Shown: positions 1-8,737 of the stretch, piece after piece | Position numbering within the stretch: the first letter of the stretch is position 1 | Layout: every line of letters starts with the position of its first letter | Source: JAHRVQ01 sp963976815 | GTDB lineage: Bacteria; Pseudomonadota; Gammaproteobacteria; Pseudomonadales; Azotimanducaceae | Length of the DNA: 64,000 nt | Assembly (NCBI GenBank): GCA_963976815.1 | Contig: CAXBLU010000001.1 | Location: 558,001-622,000 of the forward strand | Reading direction: 5' to 3' | Program-made: the position numbers and the translations under genes | Notes under the pieces: generated by a model | What the model saw: the letters and a program-made list of their open reading frames with translations, nothing else | Told to the model about the DNA's origin: nothing | The model's database searches: none

Positions 1-17
1 ATTCCACACCCGTTATT

Positions 18-93
18 GGGGCCATAGCTCAGCTGGGAGAGCGCAACACTGGCAGTGTTGAGGTCGGCGGTTCGATCCCGCCTGGCTCCACCA
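18..93 (+). tRNA. alaT: tRNA-Ala (anticodon GGC)
   Basis: Full cloverleaf of 76 nt. The acceptor stem GGGGCCA pairs with TGGCTCC, followed by A and an encoded CCA end. The anticodon stem CAACA/TGTTG encloses the loop CTGGCAG, giving anticodon GGC (alanine). The T arm GGCGG-TTCGATC-CCGCC is intact. A rho-independent terminator follows directly, so the tRNA is probably the last or only gene of its transcript. The gene symbol is only a convention. Confidence 0.97.
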
Positions 94-97
94 AATA

Positions 98-127
98 AAA
101 AAGGCACCTGATAGGTGCCTTTTTTAT
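98..127 (+). terminator. Rho-independent terminator of tRNA-Ala
   Basis: Perfect inverted repeat AAAGGCACCT-GAT-AGGTGCCTTT followed by a run of T, 5 nt after the CCA end of the tRNA. Confidence 0.9.
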
Positions 128-149
128 TTGTGCAGCCAGGTTGGGTGAG

Positions 150-306
150 AACCACGACCCGGCGGTTTGATCACGCGGGAGCGCCTAGCCCTGGCTCCAC
201 TGTTTCGCGAGAAACACCAAAGGCCCCCAACACCGCTCACCTGAACGAACTTACCAAACAAGAGACGGTTCGATCCCGTCGGAGTACCGTACCTCAGGGC
301 TCCACC
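150..306 (+). other. Two degenerate tRNA 3'-end-like fragments
   Basis: Downstream of tRNA-Ala lie two stretches that look like a T arm followed by the acceptor 3' end. At about 161-200 there is GGCGGTTTGATCACGC and then CTGGCTCCAC. At about 264-306 there is GACGGTTCGATCCCGTC and then GGGCTCCACC. In each, extra bases separate the T arm from the acceptor-like part, so neither can be a functional tRNA. They may be remnants of tRNA duplications or old attachment sites of elements that integrated at tRNA-Ala. No integrase is present nearby. Confidence 0.45.
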
Positions 307-352
307 CAATGCCTCCAATGTTTCAGGTCCATCCGAAGCTTCGACAACTCAG

Positions 353-3300
353 TTAGTTAACCTCAAACACCTCAACGATCCCAATACCTGTTGTCTCACC
401 GACGCCTCTGACGATCGCTGTGTAAGCCCCTGGCGAGAGTGTTCGAGTGATAACGGCTTCTTGGCTCCTCGACGGTTGAAGATCAGCTCTCAAATTGGCT
501 GCGGATGAATGATCCTGCCAATTATCGTTGCTGTCGATAAGTTCGCCAGATACGTTAAACAACTGAAGCTGTGGGTCAGATAATAGGTTTGTTAGATTTG
601 GATCGGCATCAACAAGACTAGGCCCTCTTGCTCTGACAGTGACCGTTTTGGCTTCATCGCCGCCAATAATAAGACCGCCAATCAGCACGTCATTCCCTGT
701 ACCTACCAACCCCCTCGTAGCTATATTGGCGAGCCTTGGTGCGTCGCTACTATTAACTTCAAAGATTTCAACGATTCCAACACCGGTTCCGCCAGACACG
801 CCTCTAACAATGGCTGTATAGGCACCTGGCTCTAACGTCGCATATATTGCAGATTCATTTGCGCGGGTGGGTTTAAGGTTGTCTGGAATCTGGTTTGCAA
901 GACTATGATCCTCCCAGTTGTCATTTGAATCGATTACCGAAGACCCGCTAAACAATTGCAAAGTTGGATCTGCCAGTAAGTCTGAAAGATTTGGATCTGC
1001 GTCCGCTAAGCTTTCTCCTCTCGCTCGTATAACGACCGTTTTCGGTGAATCACCAGTAATGATGAGTCCGCCAATTATGACCTCGTTGTCAGTTTTTACT
1101 TGTCCTCTGGTAGCGATGTTAGCGAGTCTCGCTGCTACAGCTTTCGATGAATCAAGTGGAAAAGTGTCCTGGGTATCTGGGACACCATCGCCATCATCAT
1201 CAGTGTCGGCATTGTTACCTGTACCGTCTCCATCAGTATCTAAGGCTTCATCCGCATTCAACGGAAATGCGTCTTCAGTATCAGGAATTCCATCATTGTC
1301 ATCATCACTATCGATTTCGTCAGGAGAGCCATCTAAATCAAAGTCGAGTAAGGAGGTAGCAACGATATCAATCGTAACCGCAGGATTATCACCCGTATGC
1401 TGGATACTTAACTGCTCAGATTTGTCGCCCTGATTCATCGACAGGTAAACGGAGAAATTAATAGTCTGACTCGGCAACACGCTCAAGTTCGTCAAATTGT
1501 GAGAAACAATGTCAGACGTTTTAGCAATGCCCGTAATCTGTAACTCTCGATTACCTATGTTTGTGATGGATACGACTCCCTCGGCTTTCGTACCAACAGC
1601 TATACCACCCAGATCCACAAGCGAATTGGCGACGATCAGTTCACTCGCCACCTCCAACGTTGTTGTTCTTTGTAGATAAGGTAGAGCAACATCAAAATCA
1701 TTTACGGTTTGTACGGTTCCTGGAACAACAGAGTAATCATCGAGATCAACTCGGACTGCGACACCACTATCATCGAAGAGTGCTTGAAAAAGTATGTAAT
1801 CGTCATCTCCGGAAAATGATGGCAAGCCATAACCAAAAACTTTGTTTGAGCTCAGATTCGGATCAATCACAACCTCAAAGCTTCTATCACGAGTATCATA
1901 TATAACGACGTTTGATTCCGCTTCGCCAGTCGCGTCGAAAGCGGAATAATCAATCAAATCAAACACCCAATAGCGATCAGTTGTACTGGCGAACCTGGGA
2001 TAACCCACATCAATATCACTCGGCTGTGCAGGAAACGGATAGGTGAGTCGGTTCGTAGGGACATCCAACACCCCAATACTCCAATATTCTGGAGCTGAGG
2101 CGTCATCACAATTCACTTCAAATGCAGGAACGCAGGAAGCGAAATCGAAAATCAGCTTCTGACTAGAATAGTTGAAGGCGAGTGAATCCAACCGCGTGAC
2201 AACAGTCCCTAAGGTCTCTCTATCCGAATAGTCAGGCCCATTAACCTCATGGTATGAAATAGCACCAGTTACGATGTTGAGAATCGCAAACGTGTTTGAG
2301 TCTTCAAAAGCGAAAACACCTAACTGGCCATTAGGGGAGATTGCCACACTAATATAGCCACCCTCTGTCGTGAGCTGCTCCTCACCGCCGGAATCGATAA
2401 AGTAGATATTATTGTCTATCCCAACGTAGATAATTTGGGGGTCACCGTTTTTAGAATAGGCCGCTGGACGAGTATAACGAGGTGAGCCTAGGGTGTTTAA
2501 AGGACCAAAGTCTAACTGGCTGTCGTATCCTGAAAATGGATTTGAGAGCAGCTGAACATAGACCTCATAACCTTCGGTTGAGTCGTAGGGCTTATCATGA
2601 GTCCCGTCTGTTGGATAAAGATAAACAATCGAATCCGCACCGGCGACGTTGCTGATTTTTTCGGTTCCGCCAGATGACGTTGGCAACATGTTTTCAGTAA
2701 TGCCGACTAGATTCCAGGCAGCCTCTACGGCTACCGTTTCTATAGACTCTACACCAAACCTTGCTTCTGCTGCAGCGATGGTAGCGATTCGAGCATCAAG
2801 AAAGTCCGCATTTGCCGACAGCAAAAGAAGCGCGCCATAAAAAATCTGCTCCATGGCCTCCTTGCCGATACTCTGACCTAGTCCCTCTTGACTCAACCCC
2901 TCAGCTATCAGATAAGCTGCCCTATTAGGAATACCACTATTACTATGAACCCCACCGGAGTCTTGTGAAATTGGTAAATAGACATAGTCGCTAAAATGAG
3001 CTGGCTGCCCACCGAGGCTCGGATTCTGTAGACTCCGAAGAAATCCTGGCTCTCCAAATACACAGCCCTCACCTAACAACCAGTTTTCCCTGTCAACCAT
3101 AACCCCGAATACATCTGCAAAACTTTCATTCAACGCACCACTTTGGTTCTGGTAAATCAAATTCGCTGAATGCTCAACGACACCATGAGATATTTCATGA
3201 GCTACAACATCCAGGCAAGCGGCAAGGTTTCCGATCGAAATATTGTTACCATCACCATACCTCATCACCAAGTTATTCCATGTCGCATTCGCGTAGTTCT

Positions 3301-4498
3301 GTCCAACATGGACATAGCTAGTGAGCGGCGCTCCTACTCCATCTACTGAATTACGACCAAAAGTATTGAGGAAATAGAAATATGATAGGGCTTGCCCTAC
3401 ATAGGCACTAACCCCTGCAGGATCCCAGGGACCATCCGGTGCCCTAGAGAAAATAACTTGAGCATTTTCAATCGTACCCTGATTGAGCGAGTCGTAAACA
3501 ATAGAGTAACCCCCAGTGGGAAGAGACTGATCGTATAGATAAAAGAACCCGTTTTCCTCCCAAACCGGAAATGTCCAAAATTTCCCGTTGAGATCAACCC
3601 CGCTTCCTGCGGCTGTCACACTTTTGATATTGCTATATGAAAGGACAACCCTTTTAGTAGCGGTGTCAATGAAAATAATTTGATGGTCGTTTTTGAAATG
3701 CAGTTCAACTTTGGTGTACGTCTTTTTTCTAGAACCTATAGTATGAATGACTGATTCAACATCGTAATCGATTAGCTCAAATTGGCTTCTCTCAACTTCA
3801 TTAAGAGAGATAGTTCTTGCTAGATTATCAGAAATTACGCCAACACCATCTGCTAGTGATTTGCCCTGATACAGATTACCCAGCAGCGCTGTCTGCCCGT
3901 TAACTTCTTGCTCAACAACTTGATTACCCCAAACTGGGAGGCCCTTCTCGTAGATTTGGTACTTACGAACTTCTCCGAGCACTGAGTCAAACACATTACT
4001 TTTAAGTTTGATCTCTAAATCCAGAGCCTCTTCAGCTAAACCACTTATTGCATCCAACGATGAAAGCGACGGACCACCTTTTAGTAAACTCACGCGATCA
4101 GCCGATGTAATTCTCGCTAACGGACCTACGTCATTTTCAAGAGATTTAATCTGCCTATATGCAAATGGAATTTTTTTGGTTTTTCTTCGTGAGTGATTTT
4201 GAATCGATTCGAAAACGGCACGTACTTCCGGTAAAGCGCTTGATTCATTTGTCCTTGGCCTGAGCTTGGGTAAATTAGAACTTCGAGGCGAGGGCGTTGA
4301 TAACTTTGAAAAACCTTGAGAGCCAAGAAGCTTCGACTCCACTGTAGCCGAGGTCTGGGCATAGGTCGCGATCGCAAAGAAGACACCAACAAAAATAGCT
4401 ACCGAAGATTTAACAAAACGGCAGCTCAACCCCATCGGGGTGCCGACTAGGCAGCCAATACGACCAACGGAAATGTACCGAGAGCAGATCGATTTCAT
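353..4498 (-). CDS. Secreted M4 (thermolysin-like) metalloprotease with C-terminal repeat domains
   Basis: 1381 residues. An N-terminal signal peptide is visible; Met22 could be the true start, giving a more usual signal length. A propeptide (FTP/PepSY-like) region covers about residues 90-290. The catalytic M4 domain carries HEISH (His434, Glu435, His438) and the third zinc ligand Glu458 in GALNESFAD, the same 24-residue spacing as in thermolysin. A downstream DSGGVHSNSG supplies the catalytic-histidine motif. A beta-propeller-like middle part, an ASPM/HYDIN-like Ig segment and acidic thrombospondin type-3 calcium repeats (about 1050-1110) follow. The last 260 residues are two copies of a ~125-residue domain starting RLANIATRG and ending near TGIGIVEVFEV. 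That domain recurs in the divergent neighbouring gene and, from general knowledge, in many secreted proteins of Verrucomicrobia and Acidobacteria. Likely an extracellular protease; regulation unknown. Confidence 0.9.
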   Translation of the reverse strand: MKSICSRYISVGRIGCLVGTPMGLSCRFVKSSVAIFVGVFFAIATYAQTSATVESKLLGSQGFSKLSTPSPRSSNLPKLRPRTNESSALPEVRAVFESIQNHSRRKTKKIPFAYRQIKSLENDVGPLARITSADRVSLLKGGPSLSSLDAISGLAEEALDLEIKLKSNVFDSVLGEVRKYQIYEKGLPVWGNQVVEQEVNGQTALLGNLYQGKSLADGVGVISDNLARTISLNEVERSQFELIDYDVESVIHTIGSRKKTYTKVELHFKNDHQIIFIDTATKRVVLSYSNIKSVTAAGSGVDLNGKFWTFPVWEENGFFYLYDQSLPTGGYSIVYDSLNQGTIENAQVIFSRAPDGPWDPAGVSAYVGQALSYFYFLNTFGRNSVDGVGAPLTSYVHVGQNYANATWNNLVMRYGDGNNISIGNLAACLDVVAHEISHGVVEHSANLIYQNQSGALNESFADVFGVMVDRENWLLGEGCVFGEPGFLRSLQNPSLGGQPAHFSDYVYLPISQDSGGVHSNSGIPNRAAYLIAEGLSQEGLGQSIGKEAMEQIFYGALLLLSANADFLDARIATIAAAEARFGVESIETVAVEAAWNLVGITENMLPTSSGGTEKISNVAGADSIVYLYPTDGTHDKPYDSTEGYEVYVQLLSNPFSGYDSQLDFGPLNTLGSPRYTRPAAYSKNGDPQIIYVGIDNNIYFIDSGGEEQLTTEGGYISVAISPNGQLGVFAFEDSNTFAILNIVTGAISYHEVNGPDYSDRETLGTVVTRLDSLAFNYSSQKLIFDFASCVPAFEVNCDDASAPEYWSIGVLDVPTNRLTYPFPAQPSDIDVGYPRFASTTDRYWVFDLIDYSAFDATGEAESNVVIYDTRDRSFEVVIDPNLSSNKVFGYGLPSFSGDDDYILFQALFDDSGVAVRVDLDDYSVVPGTVQTVNDFDVALPYLQRTTTLEVASELIVANSLVDLGGIAVGTKAEGVVSITNIGNRELQITGIAKTSDIVSHNLTNLSVLPSQTINFSVYLSMNQGDKSEQLSIQHTGDNPAVTIDIVATSLLDFDLDGSPDEIDSDDDNDGIPDTEDAFPLNADEALDTDGDGTGNNADTDDDGDGVPDTQDTFPLDSSKAVAARLANIATRGQVKTDNEVIIGGLIITGDSPKTVVIRARGESLADADPNLSDLLADPTLQLFSGSSVIDSNDNWEDHSLANQIPDNLKPTRANESAIYATLEPGAYTAIVRGVSGGTGVGIVEIFEVNSSDAPRLANIATRGLVGTGNDVLIGGLIIGGDEAKTVTVRARGPSLVDADPNLTNLLSDPQLQLFNVSGELIDSNDNWQDHSSAANLRADLQPSRSQEAVITRTLSPGAYTAIVRGVGETTGIGIVEVFEVN

Positions 4499-4991
4499 GA
4501 GAAAAAGACAACAAGGATAAACAAGGTCAACTCAATCTTAAGCCAGACCACTCGATTAAAGACACAAGAACTCTGAATTCTTGCGATATCTTAGAGAAAA
4601 GGCTTATTTTCGGTCATTTTTTAGCCAATCAAGGCTCGTTTGCTCAGTGTGATTTCGCGCAGCAAAATTTCATTCTAAAGAAGAACCTTTAAAAGCGTTC
4701 TTAAATGCTCTCTAACTTCCGATGTCATGTTCAGCTTCTTCTCGAGCTCGATATCCCAATGGCAGTCCCCGTACAGGTCTCGTTGAAGCTATTGATGCGA
4801 GCAATCTATAAGTTTTACGCTCTTTGGACTCGCCACGCTCTAGTAGACATTCCTGCGTTAATCTTTGAACATAGAAGAAGATTTATTGGCTACCGACACC
4901 ACACACTAGAAATTGTCGAATAAACTGTCCGCCAGATTGTGGAATAAAAGCAGAAATGAATAGATTTTTCTAATTCAATTCGGAGGTAAAC
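4499..4991. other. Divergent intergenic region (493 bp)
   Basis: Separates the - strand M4 protease gene from the + strand exported-protein gene and should hold both promoters. A short inverted repeat AAGAAC-N10-GTTCTT lies near 4680-4702. A 72-codon + strand open frame at 4705-4923 has no recognisable family, no clear ribosome binding site and unusual composition, so I do not call it a gene. No other structure was seen. Confidence 0.5.
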
Positions 4992-6173
4992 ATGGGTTTA
5001 CTAAAAATAACTATCGTTGCGCTACTTTTGACATCAAGCTGGTCATTCTCAAACGTTTCATTCGCCGATGGAAGACTAGTCAATATTGCGACGAGAGGCT
5101 TTGTTGGTGATGAAAATGATGTACTAATCGCTGGCTTCATCATTGATGATTCATCGAAGAAAGTTTTGATACGTGCGAGAGGACCCAGCCTTGCGCAGGC
5201 AGACCCAAATCTAACAGGGCTACTGAACAACCCATTGGTTCAACTGTTCAATTCTAGCGGTCAACTTATTGAAACCAACGATGATTGGCAGACACGCAGT
5301 AACTCGGGGGATATTGATCCCGCTTTAAGTCCAACCGATAGTCGTGAAGCAGCAATACTTATTAGTTTGGATCCCGGTGCGTACACTGCAATTGTTCGTG
5401 GTGTGGGTGGCACAACTGGTATAGGGATTGTCGAAGTTTTCAATCGAGACCCCAAACAGATTGACACGGGCGGTATTTGGAATGGCACATCCACGAGCAA
5501 TCAGGGGTTTCCCAATCAACAACTCAGCATGATCACAACTCCGGATGGTCGCTTTGCTGCAATCTCACTGACAACGGGAGCTCAGTTTGTCGGAAATATT
5601 GGTAGCACCAATGACGGTCAGTTTTCTGCAACAGGTATCGCAATTCCCCCTGCCGGTTTCGTCTGGCTCGACGGCTCAAGTTCGGCGACCGTTAGAGTCG
5701 AGGGTAGTTTAAACGAGCAGAGTCGATTTTCAGCGACCTGGGAGCTACCCGCTACAGGAGAATCGGGCACTCTAAATTTTGAGTATGATCCAATTCATCA
5801 ACGAGATAGCTCGGCAGAGATTTTTCAGGGTGAATGGGTAACTTTGGCAGAGCTAGCTCTAGACCAAGCCTCCGGAAGAATCCTCGCACAAGGTACTATA
5901 GACGCTAGATTTGACTTTGCCGATGGCTTCTTCAGCGGCATTGATGAGTTTAACTGTCAATATCAAGGCAATATCCTGACTCGAAGCACAAATTTTAACA
6001 TCTACAATATTTCTGTACGTGTTTCCGGCTGTGAGTTTTCGGGAAACTACACTGGACTCGGTGCAATTATTGACCTCCAGAGCCAGAGTGGCGCTATTCT
6101 ATCAAACAGAGGCTTAGTTTTTGCAGTAGATAATGGCACCAACTATTTGACTGATGTACTGTTTAAAAACTGA
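4992..6173 (+). CDS. Exported protein with the same domain as the M4 protease C-terminus
   Basis: 393 residues with a strong ribosome binding site (CGGAGGTAAAC before ATG) and a clear signal peptide ending near FADG. Residues about 28-152 are a single copy of the domain found twice at the end of the divergently encoded protease (RLVNIATRG ... IRARGPSL ... DPNL ... PGAYTAIVRGV ... TGIGIVEVF). The remaining 240 residues are beta-rich, with cysteines near the end (for example in EFNCQYQG and VSGCEFSG), and are not recognised. The shared domain and divergent arrangement suggest both proteins are exported and handled in the same way, either surface-attached or released. No catalytic motif was seen. 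Confidence 0.8.
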   Translation: MGLLKITIVALLLTSSWSFSNVSFADGRLVNIATRGFVGDENDVLIAGFIIDDSSKKVLIRARGPSLAQADPNLTGLLNNPLVQLFNSSGQLIETNDDWQTRSNSGDIDPALSPTDSREAAILISLDPGAYTAIVRGVGGTTGIGIVEVFNRDPKQIDTGGIWNGTSTSNQGFPNQQLSMITTPDGRFAAISLTTGAQFVGNIGSTNDGQFSATGIAIPPAGFVWLDGSSSATVRVEGSLNEQSRFSATWELPATGESGTLNFEYDPIHQRDSSAEIFQGEWVTLAELALDQASGRILAQGTIDARFDFADGFFSGIDEFNCQYQGNILTRSTNFNIYNISVRVSGCEFSGNYTGLGAIIDLQSQSGAILSNRGLVFAVDNGTNYLTDVLFKN

Positions 6174-6195
6174 TTGAGTTAGAAATCAGCCTTCC

Positions 6196-6478
6196 CTACT
6201 CCCCCATAAACTTTGCTGGCCTCTTCTCCAGGAAGGCTGCAATCCCTTCCGCGTTGTCGCTAGTCTGACCAGCAACGTCCTGCAAATCAGCTTCAAGTTG
6301 GAGTTGGTCCGTGTAGCTATTATTCAGAGACTCCCAATAGGCTTTGCGCATTAGCCCAAGGGACTTGGGTCCGTTTGCCAATCGGGTTGCCACGCCTAAT
6401 GCTTCAGTCATCAGGTCACCATCGTCGACAACCTTATTGATTAAGCCGCATTCCAATGCCTTCTCGGCCGCGCATTCG
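6196..6478 (-). pseudogene. Truncated enoyl-CoA hydratase/isomerase (C-terminal fragment)
   Basis: The last ~94 codons of a crotonase, closely matching the C-terminus of the complete gene at 8738-9514 (shared stretches include GLINKVV, GPKSLGLMRKAYWESLNNSY and EKRPAKF). Homology stops at the sequence encoding EKALECGLINK, exactly where the GGGGACAGTTTAC inverted repeat begins. The N-terminal two thirds, with the oxyanion-hole and active-site region, are missing, so it cannot encode an active enzyme. Several silent and non-silent differences show an older duplication rather than a very recent one. Confidence 0.88.
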
Positions 6479-6536
6479 GGGGACAGTTTACACATCCCTC
6501 ACAAGCGTGACTCCCCGAAATAGGTAAACTGTCCCC
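6479..6536. repeat. REP-like inverted repeat GGGGACAGTTTAC / GTAAACTGTCCCC
   Basis: GGGGACAGTTTAC at 6479-6491 and its reverse complement at 6524-6536, separated by 32 nt. This motif type is commonly associated with REP/RAYT elements in gammaproteobacteria. It differs from the GGACACCCACTAT family found elsewhere in the window. It marks the junction between the truncated crotonase and the transposase remnant. Confidence 0.7.
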
Positions 6537-6558
6537 TGAACCCCTGGAACCCCTGAAC

Positions 6559-7078
6559 CCAACCATTTATAAGGACCGACTCACTGTCAGAGCCGATGGT
6601 GGGATCCAATCTGAGCTAAAGAATCCATTTCGTAACGGCACCACCCACATATTGTTTTCGCCCCTAGATTTTCTGAGCAAGCTTGCAGCGCTGGTACCTA
6701 GACCGCGTCACAACCTCGTTCGGTATCATGGTGTCTTAGCTCGCGGCTGCCATCAGCCCAATTCGACACTCAGTAAGTTGATTATGCCAAAGAGCACCAA
6801 AAGAGTGAGGGGGAAAGAGAATAGCAAACCAGACAAAATGTCTGAATTTGAAGAAGCCGTGAGTCGAAACGAACTTGTTGCTCCACCAACCTAGGCTCAA
6901 CGACTTAAGAGAGGCTTTGAACGGGCCGCGATCGGCTCGATATTACCCTCTGCCCTCGGTGCGGCGGAACTACGCGAGTCATCGCCGACATCACTAATCC
7001 AGACATAATCCAGAAAATCCTAGATCACATCGAAGCTCAACCACAACCGCTTAGTCCTGCAACTGCCATTCAATCCTA
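6559..7078 (+). pseudogene. Remnant of an IS91-family transposase (C-terminal part, frameshifted)
   Basis: Frame 1 reads TIYKDRLTVRADGG, then NPFRNGTTHILFSPLDF and LAALVPRPRHNLVRYHGVLA, the hallmark C-terminal block of IS91-type (Y2) rolling-circle transposases. That frame stops at 6892-6894. The family's zinc-ribbon tail continues in another frame as DITLCPRCGGTTRVIADI, then NPDIIQKILDHIE, ending at a stop near 7078. The N-terminal catalytic half is absent, so this is a dead, frameshifted remnant. It abuts the REP-like palindrome and the truncated crotonase. The following 273 bp up to the methyltransferase contain a short palindrome (TCCCAATTGGGA) and nothing else I recognise. Confidence 0.85.
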
Positions 7079-7351
7079 AAACATGTCTGGATAAACAGCC
7101 AAATCACCGCTGCCTAACCATTAAATCGCCTAAGTGATCAACCCAGCAGACCGTAAGCCGCCAGATCAATGACTATTCAGACATTGACCATCCTCTACTG
7201 AAATTTTGTCATTCAAACATTCAGATGCAAAAAAGTCCCAATTGGGATATTTTGTTTAGATTTACTATGCTCCGGGCATACTGTTTTTACGAAGGCACTT
7301 TCTGGATGCGTGGAAAATACACAGCAGGAATTTTTAGTAAGAGGGCAATAA

Positions 7352-8128
7352 ATGTCGATAAACTACGATTACATAATAGCAGCAGTAAAAAACTTGTATC
7401 CTAACGCGGATAGCGCGGAGCTTACCTGCCTTGATTTTGGCTGTGGTGCCGGACAGGTGGTGGATAAAGGTATGCGGGCCGGCCTTAATTATCATGGTGC
7501 AGACCCCTATCCGGAAAGCAGATCAGAGCATTATGAAATTGCTGCTGAAAAAAATGCCGTTTTAAAAGAGCATATTCACAAAATAGAAAATGACACCCTA
7601 CCCTTTCCCGATGATCATTTTGATGTGGTGACCAGCAATGTGGTTTTTGAGCATATTGCGGACCTGAGCCAGCCTTTAGCGGAAATTCACCGTGTTTTAA
7701 AGCCGGAGGGGCATTTTCTTGCTTTGTTTCCTACCAGGGATACTTGGTGGGAGGGGCATGTAAAATTGTATTTTGCGCATTGGCTAAATCCGCCTTCAAA
7801 AACATCCCACTTATTTTTAAAGGCCGCTAAGAGCCTTGGGCTTGGCCTTAAATCTGAAGAGCCATCTCCCGAGGCGTGGGCAAACCGATACAAACATTAT
7901 TTACATGAGTATTGTTTCTACCGCCCCATGAAAGAGGTGAAATCACTGTGGCTAAATGCCTTTGGAAAAGCGCCGGAAAACAAGGCTTACGACTATATGA
8001 TTTTTAGATTTTCAAAAAGTTCTAAGCTGAGAAAACTACTTCCTGCACTCAAAACCCCTCTTGGTCGCTTTGTTTTAGAGCAAGCGTGCCGGATTCGTTC
8101 GGGGCGCGTTTTGCTCGTGAAGAAATAG
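7352..8128 (+). CDS. Class I SAM-dependent methyltransferase
   Basis: 258 residues, Methyltransf_11-like. Motif I is LDFGCGAGQV (residues about 27-36). An acidic motif II-like GADPYPES follows, then LPFPDDHFDVVTSNVVFEHI and EIHRVLKPEGHFLALFPT as the post-motif segments. A GAGGG ribosome binding site precedes the ATG. The C-terminal ~100 residues (SHLFLKAAKS, YLHEYCFYRP) are not typical and may bind the substrate, which cannot be assigned. The gene stands alone between transposase remnants and a degraded region, and its base composition looks more A+T rich than that of the crotonase genes, so it may have arrived by transfer. Confidence 0.85.
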   Translation: MSINYDYIIAAVKNLYPNADSAELTCLDFGCGAGQVVDKGMRAGLNYHGADPYPESRSEHYEIAAEKNAVLKEHIHKIENDTLPFPDDHFDVVTSNVVFEHIADLSQPLAEIHRVLKPEGHFLALFPTRDTWWEGHVKLYFAHWLNPPSKTSHLFLKAAKSLGLGLKSEEPSPEAWANRYKHYLHEYCFYRPMKEVKSLWLNAFGKAPENKAYDYMIFRFSKSSKLRKLLPALKTPLGRFVLEQACRIRSGRVLLVKK

Positions 8129-8321
8129 CACAATCACTTTAGCGTGAAAGCCATTGTGTTTTTGCGTAGAATTGTTTTTACAAAATCCCCTCTGCTGTCC
8201 ACTTCTTTTCAGCTTGTTGAGCATTTTGCGCACTTCTTCAATATATAGGTCTTCACTGGGTCAGAAATTCGTTTGTTCAAAAAAATTTTCTCGCTCGTCC
8301 AGGATCAGGTTGTAAGCTAGG

Positions 8322-8579
8322 TAGGTAGAACCACCGGATGACAATGCGCGGTTGCGAGAAGAAATTACCACGATCCTACACCCCATGATCGCCAAGCCGG
8401 ATCGCGAGATAGCAGACTCTATCCTTAACCCTGAATGGGACCCGACGGAGTTAAGTTTCAGTGTGCTCCAATATTTACGCCTTGACCCTGACCTAATGCA
8501 GCTAGTACTTGAAACTCGCTCGACCTTCGAGCGCTTAACGCTCATCTGGGAGATTGTCGAGCAGGGCGAGCGTTCATAG
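8322..8579 (+). pseudogene. Possible C-terminal fragment of a LON-substrate-binding-domain protein
   Basis: An open frame without a convincing start (stop at 8319-8321, TTG at 8352) reads DPTELSFSVLQYLRLDPDLM, then QLVLETRSTFERLTLIWEIV. This resembles the helical end of LON N-terminal-domain proteins (S..L...L.L....Q.lLE....ERL..L). The rest of the domain is missing upstream. The assignment rests on a pattern, not a search. The flanking stretches 8129-8321 and 8580-8689 show no gene. Confidence 0.35.
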
Positions 8580-8689
8580 CGTTGATCAGGCCAAAATGCT
8601 ATTGGCGTGTCCATAACTCAACCTATTTAGCAGTAAAGAGGGGCTTTCAAAGCGGCCGATCGAGCAAGAGATTAAGACCAGGAGATTAA

Positions 8690-8731
8690 GGACACCCACT
8701 AGTTGAATTGAAAGCAATATAGTGGGTGTCC
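8690..8731. repeat. REP-like inverted pair (GGACACCCACTA / TAGTGGGTGTCC)
   Basis: Two motif copies in opposite orientation, 8690-8702 and 8719-8731, can form a 12-bp stem with an 18-nt loop just after the stop of the - strand crotonase gene. The hairpin might also act in mRNA 3'-end formation. It belongs to the family clustered around the RAYT gene. Confidence 0.85.
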
Positions 8732-8737
8732 TGAAAT

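Noticed and set aside
918..1433. 171-codon open frame opposite the protease gene
   Set aside because: Ser/Pro-rich antisense shadow of the calcium-repeat region of the real - strand gene.
4705..4923. 72-codon + strand open frame between the two divergent secreted-protein genes
   Set aside because: No family resemblance, no ribosome binding site, unusual composition and located where promoters are expected.
8261..8614. 117-codon - strand frame over the LON-like remnant
   Set aside because: Arg/Ser-rich antisense shadow without family resemblance.
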